Notes under the pieces: model-generated
The model's database searches: none
What the model was told of the DNA's origin: nothing
Seen by the model: the letters and a program-made list of their open reading frames with translations, nothing else
Shown: positions 1-6,340 of the stretch, one piece after another
Numbering within the stretch: the stretch's first letter is position 1
How the letters are laid out: each line of letters starts with the position of its first letter
Assembly: GCA_016208805.1 (NCBI GenBank)
Contig: JACQXL010000149.1
Location: forward strand, 1-17,114
Origin: Planctomycetota bacterium
Lineage (GTDB): Bacteria > Planctomycetota > MHYJ01 > JACQXL01
DNA: 17,114 nucleotides
Direction of reading: 5' to 3'
Translations under genes and position numbers: made by a program

Positions 1-138
1 ATAAATACCCCTCTTTTGTCATTGCGAGGTCGCCAAAGGCGACCGTGGCAATCTCGGTTTTATGCGGAAAAGACGGGGATTGCTTCGTCGCTACGCTCCT
101 CGCAATGACACTTTGGGACCGTTTCGCAAGAGTTCAGT
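1..138. mobile_element. MITE copy 1 (left end outside window)
   Basis: The right terminal repeat (TTTCGCAAGAGTTCAGT, 122-138) is identical to the ends of the two complete copies at 12906-13095 and 16180-16369, and is followed by AATA, the same 4-bp target sequence seen at 16370. The left terminal repeat lies before the window start. The core differs from the other copies: it is a GTCATTGCGAGG...CCTCGCAATGAC palindrome rather than GTCATTCTGA...TCAGAATGAC, although the TTTTATGCGG stretch is shared. It is non-coding and lies downstream of fabH, where its hairpin could also act as a transcription barrier (inference). Confidence 0.75.
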
Positions 139-180
139 AATATCCTGATTTCCATTTCCTAATCATCTAATTCCCTAATT

Positions 181-202
181 TCCTTAGTGTCTTTGTGGTG
201 AG
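181..202 (-). repeat. Dispersed ACCACAAAGACAC-type intergenic repeat
   Basis: On the minus strand this reads CTCACCACAAAGACACTAAG, just after the fabH stop. A close relative (CACCACAAAGACACGAAGGA) lies at 5969-5988 after the arginine decarboxylase stop, and a degenerate one (TTTACCACAAAGCCGAGAAG) lies between fabH and uvrC near 1280-1305. The family is defined only from copies within this window. Confidence 0.5.
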
Positions 203-206
203 AACG

Positions 207-1202
207 TTATGTCTTAAGTTTGCCGACCTTAATCAGGTTGGCGCCGTAGGTCAGCCCGGCCCCGAAGCCGACCAGTATCACCAAATCGTCTTCCCTGAGC
301 CAGCCGTTGCCCAGCGCTTCTTCAAAGGCATAGGGATACGAGGCGGCCGAGGTGTTGCCGAACCGGTCTATGTTGCTGTACGCCTGGGCGCCCAGCATCT
401 TCTCCGCGGCCTCGGTGATGCGTTTGTTGGCCTGGTGCGGGATAATCTTGACGTCTTTCAGTTTGTAGCCGGTGTCCTTGATGATTTCCTTACAGCAGTC
501 CGCAATGGCCCGGGATGCGAACTTGAATACCTCGCGTCCGTTCATCCAGATATGCCGTTTGTCGGTCATCACCAGTTGGGCTTTGCCGCTACCGTCACCG
601 CCCAGGTGGTGTTTGATGATGCCGGGTTTTTTGGCCTTTTCTATGACCCAGGCGCTGGCTAAATCGCCGAACAGGACGCAGGTGTTGCGGTCCGAATAAT
701 CGGTTATATCCGTAAGTTTATCCACGCCGATAACCAGCCCTCTGGCGTACCGGCCGGCCCGGATGCCGTCATCGGCCGCGGCCAGGGCATAGTTGAATGC
801 GGTGCAGCCGGCCTGGATGTCGTAGCCCGGGATATCTTTATGGTTGCCCCTGGTCTTATTACCGCCCAGGATATCCTGTATTATCATAGCGCAGGACGGG
901 AAATTGACCCGGTTGGTATTGGTCGCGCAAACGATGAAATCAATATCCTTGATAGCGATGCCGGCGTTATGCAGTGCGCGCCGGGCCGCCATCGCGCCCA
1001 TTGAGGCGTTGGTCTCCTGCGCCGTTGCGATGTGGCGCTCCACGATGCCGGTCCGCTCCAGTATCCACTTGTTATCGGTCCATTTGTCATCGGGACCGTC
1101 CGGCCAGCGCTCCTTGAGAATGCGTTCCAGGTCGTAGTTGGTCAGAATCTGGCCGGGAATATACGAGCCGACGCCGATAACGGCAGAATAGATTGCAGTC
1201 AT
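207..1202 (-). CDS. fabH: 3-oxoacyl-ACP synthase III (KAS III) family protein
   Basis: This is a thiolase-fold condensing enzyme of 331 residues, close to the roughly 320 typical of FabH. Enzymes of this family start fatty acid synthesis in the cytosol by condensing an acyl-CoA with malonyl-ACP. The catalytic triad is visible: Cys133 in DIQAGCTAF, His256 in IIPHQAN and Asn283 in RFGNTSAAS. The MNGREVFKFA segment (220-229) and the C-terminal LVGFGAGLTYGANL are also typical. The frame stays open upstream to 1364, but MTAIYSAVIGVGSYIPG matches the usual FabH N-terminus, so 1202 is chosen. No Shine-Dalgarno sequence precedes it. It is divergent from uvrC and has no fatty-acid gene neighbours here, so a specialised KAS III-like role (for example in secondary metabolism) is possible. 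Confidence 0.88.
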   Translation of the reverse strand: MTAIYSAVIGVGSYIPGQILTNYDLERILKERWPDGPDDKWTDNKWILERTGIVERHIATAQETNASMGAMAARRALHNAGIAIKDIDFIVCATNTNRVNFPSCAMIIQDILGGNKTRGNHKDIPGYDIQAGCTAFNYALAAADDGIRAGRYARGLVIGVDKLTDITDYSDRNTCVLFGDLASAWVIEKAKKPGIIKHHLGGDGSGKAQLVMTDKRHIWMNGREVFKFASRAIADCCKEIIKDTGYKLKDVKIIPHQANKRITEAAEKMLGAQAYSNIDRFGNTSAASYPYAFEEALGNGWLREDDLVILVGFGAGLTYGANLIKVGKLKT

Positions 1203-1212
1203 AAGGGAACAG

Positions 1213-1240
1213 AGTATACTTATTTCCGTTCCTAATGCAA
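1213..1240 (-). promoter_or_regulatory. Candidate fabH promoter
   Basis: Reading the minus strand, TTGCAT (1240-1235), a 16-bp spacer and TATACT (1218-1213) resemble a sigma-70 promoter with a weak -35 and a good -10. Transcription would start only a few bases before the ATG at 1202, which fits the absence of a ribosome binding site and suggests a leaderless or near-leaderless mRNA (inference). Confidence 0.35.
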
Positions 1241-1314
1241 GAAAATTATAACCACAGACCAACACCCATAAATTTCCTTTGCGTTCTTCTCGGCTTTGTG
1301 GTAAAATAAAATAT

Positions 1315-2688
1315 ATGGACAGGTTAAAGAGCAAAGTTTCCAGGTTTCCGCGGAGTCCGGGCATCTATATGATGAAGAGCGCCGGGCGAAAGCCGCTTTA
1401 TATCGGCAAGGCCAAGAACCTCCGGGCCCGGGTGCGCAGTTATTTCTCCAGCCCGGACGCCAAGACCGGGCTTTTGATGAAACGGACAAAAGCAATAGAG
1501 TATCAGCCGACCAAATCCGAGATGGCGGCCCTGTTGCTGGAGGCGAAGATGGTGCGCGAGGCGCAACCGAAATACAATATCCAACTCAAGGACGACAAAT
1601 CCTTCGCCTACATCGGTATCAGTAAGGAAGAGTTCCCGCGGGTGTTTGTCATCAGGGAGTCGGATATTCCCAACTCAAAACGTCATTCCTGCGTAAGCAG
1701 GAATCTACGGAGACAATCCGATATGGATTCCCGCTTTCGCGGGAATGACAGCGGCAGAAAAGACCTATTACATTATTATGGCCCGTTTCTCAATGCGGCG
1801 GATTTACGTCGGGCGCTCAAGGTCATCCAGAATATATTCAAGTTCCGCACCTGCAAATTCGCAATTCGCAATTCACAATCCGTAAATTATAAGGCCTGCC
1901 TGCTTTATCACATCGGCCGTTGCGCCGCGCCGTGCATTAATAAAATCAGCAAAATAGATTATGCCAAGAATATAGAGGCGTTGCACCGGTTCCTGGCCAA
2001 AGATAGTAACAAGGATTTTAACAGATTCATCACCCGGCGGATGAACTCGGCCAGCCGGCGCAAGGATTACGAGCGGGCCGCGTTCTACCGCGATGTCCTG
2101 TCGGCGATGGATAGACTATACCGGCGCCACCGCGACTCGTTTATCAGAGAGGCATCAATGAAACCGGACAACGGTCTGAAGGAATTGCAACGGGTGTTTA
2201 AGATGCCGCGTTTGCCCGAATGGATAATGGCCGTGGATATTTCAGATATCAAAGGCACGGCCGACGTCGGCGCAATCGTAACCTTTTATAACGGTCAGCC
2301 CGACAAGAACCTTTACCGTCGCTACAAGATTAAAGGAGTTGCCGAAGGTTATGCCGATGACTACGAACGGATGCGCGAGGTAATAACCAGATTCTTGTCT
2401 GCCAAAACGCTGAGACTGCCAGATATATTTGTTATTGACGGCGGGCGGGGGCATCTCAAGGCGGTGCGGAATGTTTTTACAGGCAAGGGCGTCAGGCCGC
2501 CGGTACTGGTGGGCATTGCGAAGGGCTACCCAGACAAGATTTACACGGTTTCCGCAAAGGGTAAGCCGGAACGGGTGAAATTAGATAATAACCGCAGTCT
2601 GAAATTATTACAGCGGGTGCGCGACGAGGCGCATAGATTTGCGCAGAAATACCACCACTTACTGAGGAGAAAAACCATTATTTCTTAA
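1315..2688 (+). CDS. uvrC: UvrC-like excision nuclease subunit, shortened and carrying a repeat insert
   Basis: UvrC makes the dual incisions of nucleotide excision repair. The GIY-YIG nuclease domain is at the N-terminus (GIY at 16-18, YIG at 29-31, then KAKNLRARVRSYF). The Cys-rich segment includes CLLYHIGRCAAPC, a UVR-like helix pair spans about 235-268, and the RNase H-like nuclease has Asp308 in AVDISDIKG, Asp375 in VIDGGRGHL and RDEAHRFAQKYH near the end. At 457 residues it is far shorter than the usual 560-620. It stops right after the RNase H domain, so the C-terminal HhH DNA-binding region is absent, and only about 40 residues separate UVR from VDIS where roughly 130 are usual. Residues 123-146 are encoded by a palindromic repeat. 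Start 1315 is chosen because MDRLKSKVSRFPRSPGIY fits the family; an in-frame ATG at 1279 lies in repeat-derived DNA. No strong Shine-Dalgarno sequence is visible. Confidence 0.88.
   Translation: MDRLKSKVSRFPRSPGIYMMKSAGRKPLYIGKAKNLRARVRSYFSSPDAKTGLLMKRTKAIEYQPTKSEMAALLLEAKMVREAQPKYNIQLKDDKSFAYIGISKEEFPRVFVIRESDIPNSKRHSCVSRNLRRQSDMDSRFRGNDSGRKDLLHYYGPFLNAADLRRALKVIQNIFKFRTCKFAIRNSQSVNYKACLLYHIGRCAAPCINKISKIDYAKNIEALHRFLAKDSNKDFNRFITRRMNSASRRKDYERAAFYRDVLSAMDRLYRRHRDSFIREASMKPDNGLKELQRVFKMPRLPEWIMAVDISDIKGTADVGAIVTFYNGQPDKNLYRRYKIKGVAEGYADDYERMREVITRFLSAKTLRLPDIFVIDGGRGHLKAVRNVFTGKGVRPPVLVGIAKGYPDKIYTVSAKGKPERVKLDNNRSLKLLQRVRDEAHRFAQKYHHLLRRKTIIS
1682..1749. repeat. Palindromic repeat element inside uvrC
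   Basis: This 68-bp element is bounded by GTCATTC and GAATGAC and contains two hairpins: ATTCCTGC-gtaa-GCAGGAAT (1685-1704) and ATTCCCGC-tttc-GCGGGAAT (1727-1746). A related two-hairpin element lies in non-coding DNA at 6211-6260. Here it is translated in frame as residues 123-146 of UvrC (RHSCVSRN...DSRFRGNDS), between the conserved FPRVFVIR and YYGPF segments, which lie close together in other UvrC proteins. Confidence 0.85.
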
Positions 2689-2753
2689 CAGGGACTTTAA
2701 CGAGACATTAGGAAACGGTCTCATAAAAGTCTCTTAAGCGTCACTGTTAAAAT

Positions 2754-3341
2754 ATGAAAATATTAGGCGGTTTGGTCAAAGGATTCAAACTGGAGAGCCC
2801 GGCCTGCGCCGATGTCCGTCCGGCCCTGGCCCGGGTGCGCACCTCGCTTTTTAATATTATCCTGCCGCGATTGCCCGGCGCGGGGGTGCTGGACCTGTTT
2901 GCCGGCACGGGCTCGCTGGGGTTGGAGTCGCTCAGCCGTGGCGCGGAGGCCTGTCTGCTCATAGAAAACGACCGGCAATGCTACGAGGCCATCAAAAAGA
3001 ATATCGCCAAGACCAAGTTTGACAAACAGACGACCCTGGTCTTGCTGGATGCGTTCCAGATTGTTTCTTATCTGGATGGCCAGGGTGAAGCCGGGCAGTT
3101 TGATGTTATCTTTATCGCGCCGCCCTATGCGTTTTATAAAGATGAACACCTGAAGGACAAACTCTTCGGCTTGATGGACGAGATAGTTGATAAAGGCCGA
3201 TTGGCCAAAGACGGGATTATGATTGTGGAATACCGGCTACCGATGAAATGGCCGGACAGCAAGAAGTATTTGGTTTATGATACGCGCGAATACGGGCAGA
3301 CCGCGCTGGCCTTCCTGTCGAAACCACAGATACCCGCCTGA
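2754..3341 (+). CDS. rsmD: RsmD-like 16S rRNA (guanine-N2)-methyltransferase with altered motif IV
   Basis: This 195-residue class I SAM-dependent methyltransferase belongs to the RsmD family, which methylates G966 of 16S rRNA during 30S assembly. It begins MKILGGLVKGFKL and has VRPALARVRTSLFNII, the SAM-binding motif VLDLFAGTGSLGLESLSRGAE and the acidic loop IENDR. The catalytic motif IV, normally DPPY or NPPY, reads FIAPPYAFYKD, so the polar residue before PPY is Ala. The GCG codon lies near 3118 in otherwise normal coding sequence. The last residues (KPQIPA) come from a CCACAGAT-type dispersed repeat running through the stop codon. No clear Shine-Dalgarno sequence precedes the ATG. The assignment is firm, but catalytic activity is uncertain. 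Confidence 0.82.
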   Translation: MKILGGLVKGFKLESPACADVRPALARVRTSLFNIILPRLPGAGVLDLFAGTGSLGLESLSRGAEACLLIENDRQCYEAIKKNIAKTKFDKQTTLVLLDAFQIVSYLDGQGEAGQFDVIFIAPPYAFYKDEHLKDKLFGLMDEIVDKGRLAKDGIMIVEYRLPMKWPDSKKYLVYDTREYGQTALAFLSKPQIPA

Positions 3342-3418
3342 ACGGACGGGCAGGCACACAGATGGACACTGATAACCCGGATACCAGCAGTTAAATCGGT
3401 TCAATCCGCTTACACAAT
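3325..3418. repeat. Cluster of dispersed repeats between rsmD and groES
   Basis: The stretch contains AACCACAGAT over the rsmD 3' end, a CCCGCCTG...CGGGCAGGC hairpin, ACACAGATGGACACTGAT, and a TTAAATCGGTTCAATCCGCT stretch that belongs to the AAGCGGATTAA family seen at 6305, 8123, 8806 and 9590. No gene is visible. Confidence 0.5.
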
Positions 3419-3446
3419 AAATTTTAGCGCTATCAAAATATTTTTC

Positions 3447-3475
3447 TTGACAGGAAGATGAGATTTTTGTATTTA
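3447..3475 (+). promoter_or_regulatory. Candidate groESL promoter
   Basis: TTGACA (3447-3452) is followed after 17 bp by TATTTA (3470-3475), with an overlapping TATAAA at 3474-3479. It lies about 50 bp before the groES start. No CIRCE operator (TTAGCACTC-N9-GAGTGCTAA) is present. An 8-bp palindrome, TAGCGCTA, lies upstream at about 3425-3432. Heat-shock control by HrcA through CIRCE is therefore not supported. Confidence 0.5.
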
Positions 3476-3528
3476 TAAAGACCCTTATAACTAAGAAAAA
3501 GAGGTTTTAGGAAGGAGGTGCAGAAGAG

Positions 3529-3816
3529 ATGAAACTAAAACCATTAGGCGACAGGGTGATTGTGGAGCGGCTTGAGTCCGCCGGCAAGACCAAGGGCGGC
3601 ATCGTGCTGCCCGATAACGCCAAGGAAAAACCCAAGGAAGGCAAAGTCATTGCCGTGGGCGAAGGAAAACTATTGGATGATGGCCGACGGGCGAAACCGT
3701 CCGTCAGCATCGGCGACAAGATAGTTTTCTCTTCTTTCGCAGGGAACGAAGTCAAGGTTGACGAAAAGGAATACCTGATTATGTCAGAAGACGATATTCT
3801 GGCGGTGTTAGAATAA
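3529..3816 (+). CDS. groES: Co-chaperonin GroES (Hsp10)
   Basis: This 95-residue protein has the normal full length for GroES. It forms the heptameric lid of the GroEL folding chamber in the cytosol. Recognisable segments are KPLGDRVIVERLE (4-16), the mobile loop SAGKTKGGIVLPDNA that contacts GroEL, and YLIMSEDDILAVLE at the C-terminus. A strong Shine-Dalgarno sequence, AAGGAGGTG (3512-3520), lies 8 bp before the ATG. It is followed after 24 bp by groEL. Nothing in the protein itself is unusual, which makes the lesion in its partner GroEL more striking. Confidence 0.97.
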   Translation: MKLKPLGDRVIVERLESAGKTKGGIVLPDNAKEKPKEGKVIAVGEGKLLDDGRRAKPSVSIGDKIVFSSFAGNEVKVDEKEYLIMSEDDILAVLE

Positions 3817-3840
3817 ACCCGATAAGGAGGTTAATAAATT

Positions 3841-5358
3841 ATGGGAGCAAAGAGAATAACCTATGACCAGGAAGCGCGTGAGGCCATCAAGGAAGGCGTA
3901 TCCGCGCTGGCCAAGGCCCCGTATCATAATATGGGCGCACAGATGGTCAAGGAAGTCGCTTCCAAGACATCCGACGTGGCCGGCGACGGTACCACCACCG
4001 CAACCGTCCTGGCCGAGGCCATCTATGTGGAAGGACTCAAGAACGTCGTGGCCGGCGCCAACCCGATGGCCCTCAAGACCGGCATTGAAAAGGCCGTTGA
4101 GACCGTCGTGGACGAACTTAAAAAGATGTCCGTCAAGGTGAAAGGCAAAGAAGAAATCGCACAGGTCGGCACCATCTCGGCCAACGGCGACAAGGAAATC
4201 GGCACTATGATTGCCGAGGCAATGGAAAAGGTCGGCAAGGACGGCGTCATCACTGTTGAAGAAGGCAAATCACTCAAGACCGAAGTTGAATGGGTTGAGG
4301 GTATGCAGTTTGACCGCGGTTACATTTCGCCTTATTTCGTGACCGACCCGCAGACGATGGAATCTACGCTTGATGATTGCTACATCCTGATATACGAAAA
4401 GAAAATCTCGGCCATCAAAGACATCCTGCCGTTACTGGAAAAGGTTGCCCGGACCGGCAAGCCGATGCTGATTATCGCCGAAGAGGTTGAAGGCGAAGCG
4501 CTGGCGACACTGGTCGTCAACCGGCTGAAAGGCACGCTCAAGATAGCGGCCGTCAAGACACCCGGCTACGGCGACAAGCGCAAGGCGATGATGGAAGATA
4601 TCGCCATCCTGACCGGCGGCAAGGCCATCGCCGAGGATTTGGGCATTGACATTGAGAAGGTCGGGCTGGATTACCTGGGTCGGGCCAAGAAGGTTGTGGT
4701 TGACAAAGAAAACACCACCATCATTGAAGGGGCCGGTTCAACCAAGGATATCCAGGGCCGCATCAATATGATTCGCAAGGAGATGGAAACGTCCACCTCC
4801 GACTATGATAAAGAGAAACTCCAGGAACGGCTGGCCAAACTTACCGGCGGCGTGGCGCAGATAAACGTCGGCGCGGCGACCGAGGTGGAGATGAAGGAAA
4901 AGAAGGCCCGGATTGAAGACGCGTTGCACGCGACCAAGGCCGCGGTTGAGGAAGGCATCCTGCCGGGCGGCGGCGTGGCGCTCTTGCGCACCATCACGGC
5001 GCTGGATAAAATCAAGGTCAACGGCGACGTGACCACCGGTATTGACATCGTGCGCCGGGCGCTGGAATCGCCCCTGAAACAGATTGCCGAAAACGCCGGA
5101 CTGCACGGCGCGGTTGTCTCACAGCGGGTCAAGGAAGAAAAGAACGTTAATTTCGGGTACGATGCCGACAAGGCCGAATATGTGGATATGTTCAAGGCCG
5201 GCATCATTGACCCGACCAAGGTAGTCCGTTGCGCCATCCAGAATGCGGCCTCGGTCGCTTCGTTGCTGTTAACGACCGATGCGGCGATTACCGAGATACC
5301 GGAAAAGAAGGATAAGATGCCGCCTATGCCCGGCGGCGGATACGACGAGATGTACTAA
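3841..5358 (+). CDS. groEL: Chaperonin GroEL (Hsp60) lacking part of the N-terminal ATPase domain
   Basis: This is the large chaperonin subunit, which folds client proteins with GroES using ATP. It has 505 residues instead of about 545. Aligned by eye to E. coli GroEL, residues 1-26 match through LAKA, then E. coli residues 27-64 are missing and the sequence resumes at PYHNMGAQMVKEVASK. The missing 38 residues include the TLGPKG phosphate loop and the Lys51-Asp52-Gly segment used in ATP binding and hydrolysis. Downstream the protein is collinear: Asp49 in AGDGTTT equals Asp87, and Asp360 in ARIEDALHATKAAVEEG equals Asp398. The reading frame is intact and codon use is uniform. The Shine-Dalgarno sequence AAGGAGG (3824-3830) is strong. 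The tail ends GGGYDEMY rather than in a long GGM repeat. As written it should not hydrolyse ATP normally; an assembly deletion is the main alternative. Confidence 0.93.
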   Translation: MGAKRITYDQEAREAIKEGVSALAKAPYHNMGAQMVKEVASKTSDVAGDGTTTATVLAEAIYVEGLKNVVAGANPMALKTGIEKAVETVVDELKKMSVKVKGKEEIAQVGTISANGDKEIGTMIAEAMEKVGKDGVITVEEGKSLKTEVEWVEGMQFDRGYISPYFVTDPQTMESTLDDCYILIYEKKISAIKDILPLLEKVARTGKPMLIIAEEVEGEALATLVVNRLKGTLKIAAVKTPGYGDKRKAMMEDIAILTGGKAIAEDLGIDIEKVGLDYLGRAKKVVVDKENTTIIEGAGSTKDIQGRINMIRKEMETSTSDYDKEKLQERLAKLTGGVAQINVGAATEVEMKEKKARIEDALHATKAAVEEGILPGGGVALLRTITALDKIKVNGDVTTGIDIVRRALESPLKQIAENAGLHGAVVSQRVKEEKNVNFGYDADKAEYVDMFKAGIIDPTKVVRCAIQNAASVASLLLTTDAAITEIPEKKDKMPPMPGGGYDEMY

Positions 5359-5371
5359 GGTAACTTGACCG

Positions 5372-5407
5372 GGGGACGCAGATGAACGCAAAATCTGCGT
5401 CCCCTTT
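5372..5407 (+). terminator. Rho-independent-type terminator after groEL
   Basis: A perfect 12-bp stem, GGGGACGCAGAT (5372-5383) with ATCTGCGTCCCC (5393-5404), closes a 9-base loop and is followed by only TTT. The hairpin is very stable but the U-tract is short, so termination may be partial. It sits 8 bp before the next start codon. Confidence 0.6.
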
Positions 5408-5414
5408 AAACTAA

Positions 5415-5960
5415 ATGACATTTACACCGCGAGAAGTATTTCTGACCAACGGCGTCGGCTGGCACAAAGAAGAATTGGCCTCGTTTGAGGAAGCGCTCCG
5501 GGACGCCAAGATCGCCCGGCTCAACCTGGTCCACGTGTCATCCATCTTCCCGCCGCACTGCACCCTGCTCCCGCGCGATAAAGGACTCAAGAAACTGCGC
5601 GACGGCCAGATTACTTTCTGCGTCCTGGCCCGGAATTCTACCAACGAATACCGCCGGCTGATTGCCTGCTCCATCGGGCTGGCCATACCGGCCGACCGCA
5701 ACCAGTACGGCTATCTTTCCGAACATCACTGTTTCGGCAAGACCGACCAGCAGGCCGGCGATTATGCCGAAGACCTGGCCGCCTCAATGCTGGCCACCAC
5801 GCTGGGCATAGAGTTTGATGCCGATGCGGCATGGGATAAGAAGAAGGCTATCTGGAAAATAAGCACCCAGATCGTCAAGACCACCAATATCACCCAATCG
5901 GCCATCGGCGAGAAGGGTCTCTGGTGCACCACCGTTGCCGCGGCCGTGTTCCTGCCGTAA
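5415..5960 (+). CDS. pdaD: Pyruvoyl-dependent arginine decarboxylase
   Basis: Enzymes of this family convert arginine to agmatine, for polyamine synthesis or acid resistance, using a pyruvoyl group made by self-cleavage instead of PLP. At 181 residues the length fits the proenzyme. The cleavage region is visible as NLVHVSSIFPP, with the expected break between Ser42 and Ser43, giving a short beta chain and a longer alpha chain with an N-terminal pyruvoyl. YGYLSEHHCFGKT and the C-terminal GLWCTTVAAAVFLP match the trimer core. It starts 10 bases after the groEL terminator hairpin with no clear Shine-Dalgarno sequence. Other polyamine genes are not in the window, so the pathway use is open. Confidence 0.88.
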   Translation: MTFTPREVFLTNGVGWHKEELASFEEALRDAKIARLNLVHVSSIFPPHCTLLPRDKGLKKLRDGQITFCVLARNSTNEYRRLIACSIGLAIPADRNQYGYLSEHHCFGKTDQQAGDYAEDLAASMLATTLGIEFDADAAWDKKKAIWKISTQIVKTTNITQSAIGEKGLWCTTVAAAVFLP

Positions 5961-5968
5961 CTAAATTC

Positions 5969-5992
5969 ACCACAAAGACACGAAGGACACAA
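5969..5992 (+). repeat. Dispersed ACCACAAAGACAC-type repeat
   Basis: CACCACAAAGACACGAAGGA followed by CACAAAG begins 8 bp after the arginine decarboxylase stop. It has the same pattern as the copy on the other strand at 181-202. Confidence 0.5.
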
Positions 5993-6018
5993 AGTTTCCC
6001 TACCAATTTTTATTTGGC

Positions 6019-6171
6019 TTATTTATGCTTGGCGATTACGGCCAGCAGTTTTGCCGGGGTCGGCCGGCAGGCGCAGTGTCTGGAATGGGCCAGATGCCAC
6101 TTGATGCGTTCTTCAATAGACGGGTTCTTGGGCATCCGATGCTTGAGATGCCAGATCTTATTTATCTTCAT
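6019..6171 (-). CDS. Small basic protein with PKNPSIEERIKWHLAH motif
   Basis: This 50-residue reading frame starts at the internal ATG of a longer open frame; the upstream part (6172-6288) is only a translated palindromic repeat. The protein is strongly basic and holds a patterned core: IWHLKHRMPKNPSIEERIKW, then HLAHSRHCACRPTPAKLLAV. The His residues and the CxC pair could bind metal or nucleic acid. The composition looks protein-like rather than repeat-derived, and I recall similar short sequences but cannot name a family. Its start sits in an AAGCGGATT repeat, with no good Shine-Dalgarno sequence. It lies downstream of exbB on the same strand. Confidence 0.5.
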   Translation of the reverse strand: MKINKIWHLKHRMPKNPSIEERIKWHLAHSRHCACRPTPAKLLAVIAKHK

Positions 6172-6210
6172 AATCCGCTTAATGGTTCTGTTGAAACCCT
6201 CCCCCAACCT

Positions 6211-6260
6211 GTCACCCCTGCGAAAGCAGGGGTCTGGATTCCTGCTTATGCAGGAATGAC
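6211..6260. repeat. Two-hairpin palindromic repeat element
   Basis: The element runs from GTCA to TGAC and holds two hairpins: CCCCTGC-gaaa-GCAGGGG and ATTCCTGC-ttat-GCAGGAAT. It is the same modular type as the element inside uvrC at 1682-1749, here in non-coding DNA. Confidence 0.75.
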
Positions 6261-6299
6261 ACATTGGAAGGCCGTCCCTCAAAACCATAGGGTTTTAAC

Positions 6300-6340
6300 A
6301 GAGCCCCGCTTAATCAGTTTAATCCGCTTACTAAATCATA
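6300..6340. repeat. AAGCGGATTAA-family repeat overlapping the exbB 3' end
   Basis: On the minus strand this reads GTAAGCGGATTAAACTGATT followed by AAGCGGGG. Other copies lie at 3386-3416, 8123-8157, 8806-8862 and 9574-9613. Here it encodes the last six residues of the ExbB-like protein (LVSGLN) and its stop. Confidence 0.6.

Noticed and set aside
195..662. Plus-strand open frame of 155 codons opposite fabH
   Set aside because: It lies entirely antisense to a confidently identified KAS III gene and has no recognisable motifs; GC-rich codon positions open the frame by chance.
1855..1900. Tandem-like ATTCGCAATTCGCAATTCAC stretch in uvrC as a further repeat insertion
   Set aside because: The spacing between the RTCK and CLLYHIGRC segments appears normal for UvrC, so there is no length evidence for an insertion.
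3421..3530. Possible CIRCE heat-shock operator upstream of groES
   Set aside because: Only TAGCGCTA is present; the TTAGCACTC-N9-GAGTGCTAA pattern is absent.
4738..5237. Two long minus-strand frames opposite groEL
   Set aside because: The groEL reading is unambiguous and these frames have low-complexity composition typical of antisense shadows.
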